A DNA stretch of 9,811 nucleotides from UBA7359 sp964523895. GTDB lineage: Bacteria > Pseudomonadota > Gammaproteobacteria > Eutrophobiales > Eutrophobiaceae. Positions within the stretch are counted from its first letter, which is position 1. Each line of letters opens with the position of its first letter. Both the position numbers and the translations under genes were made by a program. Below are positions 6,273 through 9,811 of this stretch, in pieces. The stretch spans positions 1 to 9,811 of the forward strand of contig CAZGBJ010000048.1 in the NCBI GenBank assembly GCA_964523895.1, in the 5' to 3' direction. The notes below the pieces were generated by a model. That model saw only the letters and a program-made list of their open reading frames with translations. It was not told where the DNA came from and ran no database searches.

Positions 6273-6731
6273 ATGATGAATCGATCTTTACTTACTATAA
6301 AAAAAATCCTGATATTAGTAACTGTATTGGGGCTCACTGCCTGTTCACAAGAAAGACCTCAGATATTGGTAACAATCGCAGATGCCCGGCTTAGTCCTGC
6401 ACAATACACTGACACTGGTAATTCCGGTGATTCTGTTGGTGACATATTATCATTCGATCAGCCCTTACTTGATGTAGACATGAAAGAGATCGGCAACAAC
6501 AGCGGTATCTGCACACGTACTCAGGTTGGTCATAGTTACCAGTGCCAATGGACACTGACATTCGAAAACGGAAGCATCCAGGTTGCCGGACGCGAATACG
6601 ATCAGGGCACCTCAACCCTAAGTATCATCGGAGGCACAGGTAAATATTCAGGTATTAATGGTGAAATGGTATCGATTAATAATAACGATGCTACGTTTAC
6701 GCAAACTTTGCGTTACTGGATTAGACAATAA
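6273..6731 (+). CDS. Lipoprotein with allene oxide cyclase/dirigent-like barrel
   Basis: A 152-residue predicted outer-membrane lipoprotein. The N-terminus has basic residues, a hydrophobic stretch (ILILVTVLG) and the lipobox LTAC with cysteine 24; the next residue is serine, not aspartate, which favours the outer membrane. The mature part resembles the allene oxide cyclase/dirigent-type eight-stranded barrel: GDILSFDQPLLD, a strand with CTRTQVGHSYQCQWTLTF, GSIQVAGREYD, and the glycine-rich hairpin IIGGTGKYSGINGEM, which is the clearest family mark. Two cysteines (ICTR, YQCQ) could form a disulfide. In bacteria such barrels have no settled function. ATG codons at 6273 and 6276 are both possible; neither has a strong ribosome binding site. 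TTGACC at 6244-6249 resembles a -35 box but is too close to the start for an ordinary leader. Confidence 0.78.
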   Translation: MMNRSLLTIKKILILVTVLGLTACSQERPQILVTIADARLSPAQYTDTGNSGDSVGDILSFDQPLLDVDMKEIGNNSGICTRTQVGHSYQCQWTLTFENGSIQVAGREYDQGTSTLSIIGGTGKYSGINGEMVSINNNDATFTQTLRYWIRQ

Positions 6732-6890
6732 GTACTATATCGGGGAACAATTATCGAATAGCTAATCGATTGTACTTTAGCGAATAAAATGTCAACCCCT
6801 TCACAATTCTCACTGCAACAAAGATGCACATGTCACATTAGTAATCACTAAACAATCTTAATGTATAAAAGTTAAATAACAGGGACGTCC
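6732..6890. other. Convergent intergenic region with weak hairpin
   Basis: This 159-base space lies between the stops of the lipoprotein and the histidine kinase. ACAATTATCGA (6747-6757) can pair with TCGATTGT (6766-6773) with a 3-base bulge, a weak AT-rich hairpin that lacks a following run of T. No gene or strong terminator is seen in the rest. Confidence 0.4.
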
Positions 6891-6892
6891 CT
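6881..6892. repeat. 12-base perfect palindrome at the kinase stop codon
   Basis: AGGGACGTCCCT is its own reverse complement and overlaps the stop codon of the kinase (6891-6893). On the minus strand it is followed by GTTATTTAACTTTT, so a 4-base stem with an ACGT loop could be a weak terminator. It may instead be a remnant of a palindromic intergenic repeat or a protein binding site. Confidence 0.4.
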
Positions 6893-9020
6893 AGACAGAG
6901 GCGATCGCTTGATGTGGAAATGTCAGCCTGAATTCCGCTCCGGGTTCGCAATTGATCACATCTACTTTCGCATCCATGGCCTGAGCTAATTGATGTACTA
7001 ATGCCAGACCTATACCCGTACCTACAGTTTCGCGTGTGAGTTCATTTTCCGAACGATAAAACAACTTGAAGATTTTTCTCATTTGATCATTTGCAACACC
7101 AGGACCGTAATCACGAACGCTAAACAAAACCGATCCATCCTGTTGTCGTTGGCAGTTGACATCAATATCAGTTTTGTCTGACTTGGCAGAAAACTTAATG
7201 GCATTATCGACTAGATTGATCAAAATTTGATTTAAGTAATCCAGATCAACCTGGATAACAGTTTGTTCTGTTTCATTATTACAATTTATGTTTATGTTAT
7301 AACCGGCGCGTTCGACATAGGATGAAATTTTCGACCGAATCATATCCAGTACTTCATTAACACTGACAGGTTTAAGATCAACCTGTAATTCATTGCGAGT
7401 CATTCGTGCCAGTTGCAATACATTATTAATAAGGCGTGACAAACGTTCACTTTCATCGTGTATATAACTGTAATAAGTTTTCTTTTTATCTTCGTCTGCC
7501 CAGCCCTCACGTAGCATCTCGCCATACATACGAATAGAGGTCAACGGTGTTTTCAATTCATGGCTGACAGCTGAAACAAAGTCCTGTTGTTGTCGGGCGA
7601 GATTAATTTGTCCCAGACCCAAACGATACATCAACAAAAAACCACCACATAAGACCATAGCTAGTATGACCGCAATCCAGTTAATCACCGATCCCGCCGT
7701 ACCAGCAGGTAAATGATTAACACTAAATATCAACTCAACATTATTTAATGGAGTGGATAACTGCTTTTGATAAAGTAATGAGCCTTGTAAAGTTTTTGAA
7801 CTATAGTCATATCTGTTACTTGATTGCCCACTAATCACCGCAAGAATATTTCCCTGATAAGCAACAGCAAGATTACTCATAAGCGACAAATTAGTACTAC
7901 GAAATGTTTTCTCTATAACGTCTCTAATCAATTTTTCCGGTTCTATAAGTAAACCCTGTATATAACGTTGGCCATCACGCCATACGTTTCGGAAAAGTAC
8001 AAAATGACCACTGTCGAGCAAACTAATATTGAACGGATCGATTTCACTTTCAAACAAATTAATATGTATATTCTCCCTGAACGCGTTATTAACTGAGTCG
8101 TCCATCTCACTTTCGCTGATAGACCCTTTTAATTGTTGCTCTGGCAAGGCACTCCGCTCTTTTCTCTTCATGCGTTTTTCAAGCAAGGGAGCAGAAGAAG
8201 CAACAGCACTGTTTTCATACGTTGATTCCAGTTTTAAATCTTCAACACGACCCAATGAGCGAAGCACGTTCTTTTTAGGCGCTTTTTTCTCTTGTCTCTC
8301 GTCTTGTGCATAAAGTCGATCAAAAGCAGCTTGCGGCTCATTTTCCTCTACCGCCTCCTCTAAATAAAACTCGCCTGATACATCCGCATCAATACTAGAT
8401 ACGCTTTCAGGTAAATTAGCTACTACCCCGGGCGTAGCAAGCAGTGAATCCATTGAACTAATCTCAGCAAATTTATCTTGCTTAAACTCTTCTTTATCTT
8501 TTCTACCAACGATTTCAGACTGTTGTTTTTTGACAAGGCTATTTTTACTGAGGATGTCCTGAATTTCGTTTTGTAACTGACGTCGCTGACCTAGTTCTTT
8601 TACAGAAATACCATATTGCAAAGATTGTTGTTCATCCTTGGGTAATAAGGGTGTTGTCAATTTGCCATTGGCGTCAACTTGAAAGTAACCCAACAAACCC
8701 GGTGTCTCGGATCGAACTGGAAAGTCCGATAGTGTCGAACGTTGCAAGAAATTAGCAGCCGGATCACCAACCACATTTAAAAAACTATAATCCGTAAACG
8801 TGCGCGCTTCTTCCAGTTCAATTAATTCAAGCAGACGTTGGTCGATACGATCGGTCAACTCTTCTGCCATTATCTGATATCGATGAAAAGCTTCCCATTT
8901 TAATTGTGAATATGCCTGATAAATTAAAACAACCGTAGGTAATGCCAACGCCAAAAAAAACAGGGCGAGATAAAATCGCAATTGTTTTTTATTCAAACCT
9001 GTTAATGAATTGCGGAACAT
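6891..9020 (-). CDS. Sensor histidine kinase with large extracytoplasmic domain
   Basis: A 709-residue membrane histidine kinase, partner of the regulator that precedes it by 3 bases. Membrane segments lie at about 16-34 and 446-465, leaving roughly 410 residues outside the cytoplasmic membrane. The kinase core is complete: H-box SAVSHELKTPL with phospho-accepting H487, N-box INLVDNAIKF (N606), G1 box DYGPGV (D637), F-box FKLFYRS and G2 box GTGIGLALV (G667). The space between the second membrane segment and the H-box is only about 15-20 residues, so there is no HAMP domain. The sensor has an ordered first part (to about 150), a charged low-complexity middle (about 150-310, with KKAPKK and KRMKRKERS), and an ordered second part (FNISLLDSGHFVLFRNVWRDG). 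The signal is unknown. No strong ribosome binding site is seen, so translation is probably coupled to the regulator. Confidence 0.93.
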   Translation of the reverse strand: MFRNSLTGLNKKQLRFYLALFFLALALPTVVLIYQAYSQLKWEAFHRYQIMAEELTDRIDQRLLELIELEEARTFTDYSFLNVVGDPAANFLQRSTLSDFPVRSETPGLLGYFQVDANGKLTTPLLPKDEQQSLQYGISVKELGQRRQLQNEIQDILSKNSLVKKQQSEIVGRKDKEEFKQDKFAEISSMDSLLATPGVVANLPESVSSIDADVSGEFYLEEAVEENEPQAAFDRLYAQDERQEKKAPKKNVLRSLGRVEDLKLESTYENSAVASSAPLLEKRMKRKERSALPEQQLKGSISESEMDDSVNNAFRENIHINLFESEIDPFNISLLDSGHFVLFRNVWRDGQRYIQGLLIEPEKLIRDVIEKTFRSTNLSLMSNLAVAYQGNILAVISGQSSNRYDYSSKTLQGSLLYQKQLSTPLNNVELIFSVNHLPAGTAGSVINWIAVILAMVLCGGFLLMYRLGLGQINLARQQQDFVSAVSHELKTPLTSIRMYGEMLREGWADEDKKKTYYSYIHDESERLSRLINNVLQLARMTRNELQVDLKPVSVNEVLDMIRSKISSYVERAGYNININCNNETEQTVIQVDLDYLNQILINLVDNAIKFSAKSDKTDIDVNCQRQQDGSVLFSVRDYGPGVANDQMRKIFKLFYRSENELTRETVGTGIGLALVHQLAQAMDAKVDVINCEPGAEFRLTFPHQAIASV

Positions 9021-9023
9021 TGT

Positions 9024-9725
9024 TTAATCATCAAGTAAACGATAACCCGCACCGCGCACAGTAATCAGGTAACGAGGTTTTGCAGGTTCATCTTCAATCT
9101 TGCTGCGCAGTTTGGCAATATGAATATCGACGGTACGGGTTTCTATATTCATGTCTTTGCCATAACCCCATAACTTACTCAGCAATTCTTCACGCGGAAC
9201 TGGTCTTTCATTATTGGCTTTAAGATATTGCAATAATTCGATCTCACGTCGGGTAAAGGAGAGAGTTTCACTGCCACGTTGACCGGAAAGATTTAAAGTA
9301 TCAATCTCGACGCTATCACCGAGATTAATTTGATTATCCATTTCAATACCGATACGCGCACGGCGTAATACAGCCTGAACACGTAATACCAGTTGTGCAA
9401 TTGAAAATGGTTTGGCGACATAATCATCAGCGCCTAAAGACAAACCCTGAATGATATCTTCATCACCTGTTTTTGCCGTTAGCATAATGATGGCTTGATC
9501 GCGATCTTTCGTTCTGACTTGATTGCATATATCAAAACCATTCATGCCGGGTAACATCACATCCAGCAGGATCATGTCGTATTTGCCGCTCAGTGCTTTT
9601 TTCAAACCGTCATTACCATTGTCGGCAAAGTCGACTTCGTATCCGTGATAGATAAACACATCGATCAATCCGCTACGAATCGCTTCTTCATCTTCAACAA
9701 TGAGTATATGTACCTTGCGTGTCAT
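9024..9725 (-). CDS. OmpR/PhoB-family response regulator
   Basis: A 233-residue transcription factor. The receiver domain (about 1-120) has the acidic pair E11/D12, phospho-accepting D55 in LLDVMLPG, T83 in MLTAKT and K105 in VAKPF. The winged-helix DNA-binding domain (about 135-230) has the family pattern: FTRREIELLQYL, PVPREELLSKLWG, TRTVDIHIAKLRSKIE and the wing YLITVRGAGYRLL. All residues needed for phosphorylation are present. I chose ATG at 9725 (MTRKVHILIVEDEE), where receiver domains normally begin; a TTG at 9758 would add 11 unlikely residues. An AGG lies about 10 bases upstream, a weak site. It is the first gene of the operon with the kinase. Its targets cannot be read from the window. 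Confidence 0.94.
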   Translation of the reverse strand: MTRKVHILIVEDEEAIRSGLIDVFIYHGYEVDFADNGNDGLKKALSGKYDMILLDVMLPGMNGFDICNQVRTKDRDQAIIMLTAKTGDEDIIQGLSLGADDYVAKPFSIAQLVLRVQAVLRRARIGIEMDNQINLGDSVEIDTLNLSGQRGSETLSFTRREIELLQYLKANNERPVPREELLSKLWGYGKDMNIETRTVDIHIAKLRSKIEDEPAKPRYLITVRGAGYRLLDD

Positions 9726-9764
9726 GTATTCAAACCTGAAATCTGTTTTTATTTTCAATCTCTT

Positions 9765-9811
9765 TGGGTTTAATTCCCCACAGCTTGCTGCGTTGTTGTC
9801 ATTCCTGCGAA
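9765..9811. repeat. Probable intergenic repeat cut by the right edge
   Basis: The last bases before the regulator gene hold CAGCTTGCTG, a 4-base stem with a TT loop, just after TTCCCC, and then TCATTCCTGCGAA at the very end. The ending looks like the left arm of a widespread proteobacterial palindromic repeat of the type ATTCC-GCGAA-GGAAT, whose right arm would lie beyond the window. The attribution is from memory; only the half repeat is visible. Confidence 0.4.

Noticed and set aside
6140..6394. Plus-strand open frame of 84 codons between the acidic protein and the lipoprotein
   Set aside because: It overlaps both better-supported genes in a different frame and has no recognisable protein pattern.
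8029..8313. Plus-strand open frame inside the kinase gene
   Set aside because: Serine- and leucine-rich antisense shadow of the kinase's low-complexity segment, with no ribosome binding site noted.
6891..9725. Two-component pair as the proteobacterial dedicated sortase system (pdsS/pdsR)
   Set aside because: The kinase length is similar, but no sortase or sortase target is visible and the sensor and receiver sequences do not match what I recall of that pair.

Overview
The window looks like chromosomal DNA of a gammaproteobacterium with fairly low G+C, probably from a metagenome or draft assembly, because it carries two 100-base runs of N. The assignment rests on several proteins best known from Gammaproteobacteria or Proteobacteria: DbpA, the ABC-F protein YbiT, a YaiL/DUF2058 protein, a VF530/DUF2132 protein and a DUF1840 protein. 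I cannot name a genus.

Layout, left to right. (1) The 3' part of dbpA (+) runs off the left edge and meets a secreted 3D-domain protein (-) tail to tail, with only 2 bases between their stop codons. (2) After the first N gap, a + strand block holds ybiT (start lost in the gap), a small RRM RNA-binding protein, a VF530-family gene that overlaps the RRM gene and runs into the second gap, and a spermidine synthase-like SAM-fold gene that begins inside that gap. (3) A - strand block holds, in order of transcription, yaiL, a 'host attachment' family gene and a DUF1840 gene. (4) Diverging from yaiL on the + strand are an unrecognised 88-residue acidic protein and a lipoprotein that looks like an allene-oxide-cyclase/dirigent-type barrel. 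(5) The right part is a - strand two-component operon: an OmpR/PhoB-type response regulator followed, 3 bases later, by a 709-residue histidine kinase with a very large extracytoplasmic region. The right edge runs into what looks like an intergenic repeat.

How the genes fit together. Much of the left two thirds concerns RNA or ribosomes: DbpA matures the large subunit, YbiT is a ribosome-associated ABC-F ATPase, and the RRM protein is predicted to bind nucleic acid, as is VF530. The host-attachment family has been related to release-factor-like domains, which is from memory and not shown by this sequence. This shared theme is inference; the genes are not one operon. The two-component pair is self-contained, and its signal and targets cannot be read from the window.

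No RNA genes, CRISPR arrays, complete insertion sequences, phage genes or toxin-antitoxin pairs were seen. I found no clear new multi-gene system. The most unusual items are the sensor region of the kinase, the barrel-like lipoprotein, the palindromic GCATAAT boxes ahead of the host-attachment gene, and the small unrecognised acidic protein.
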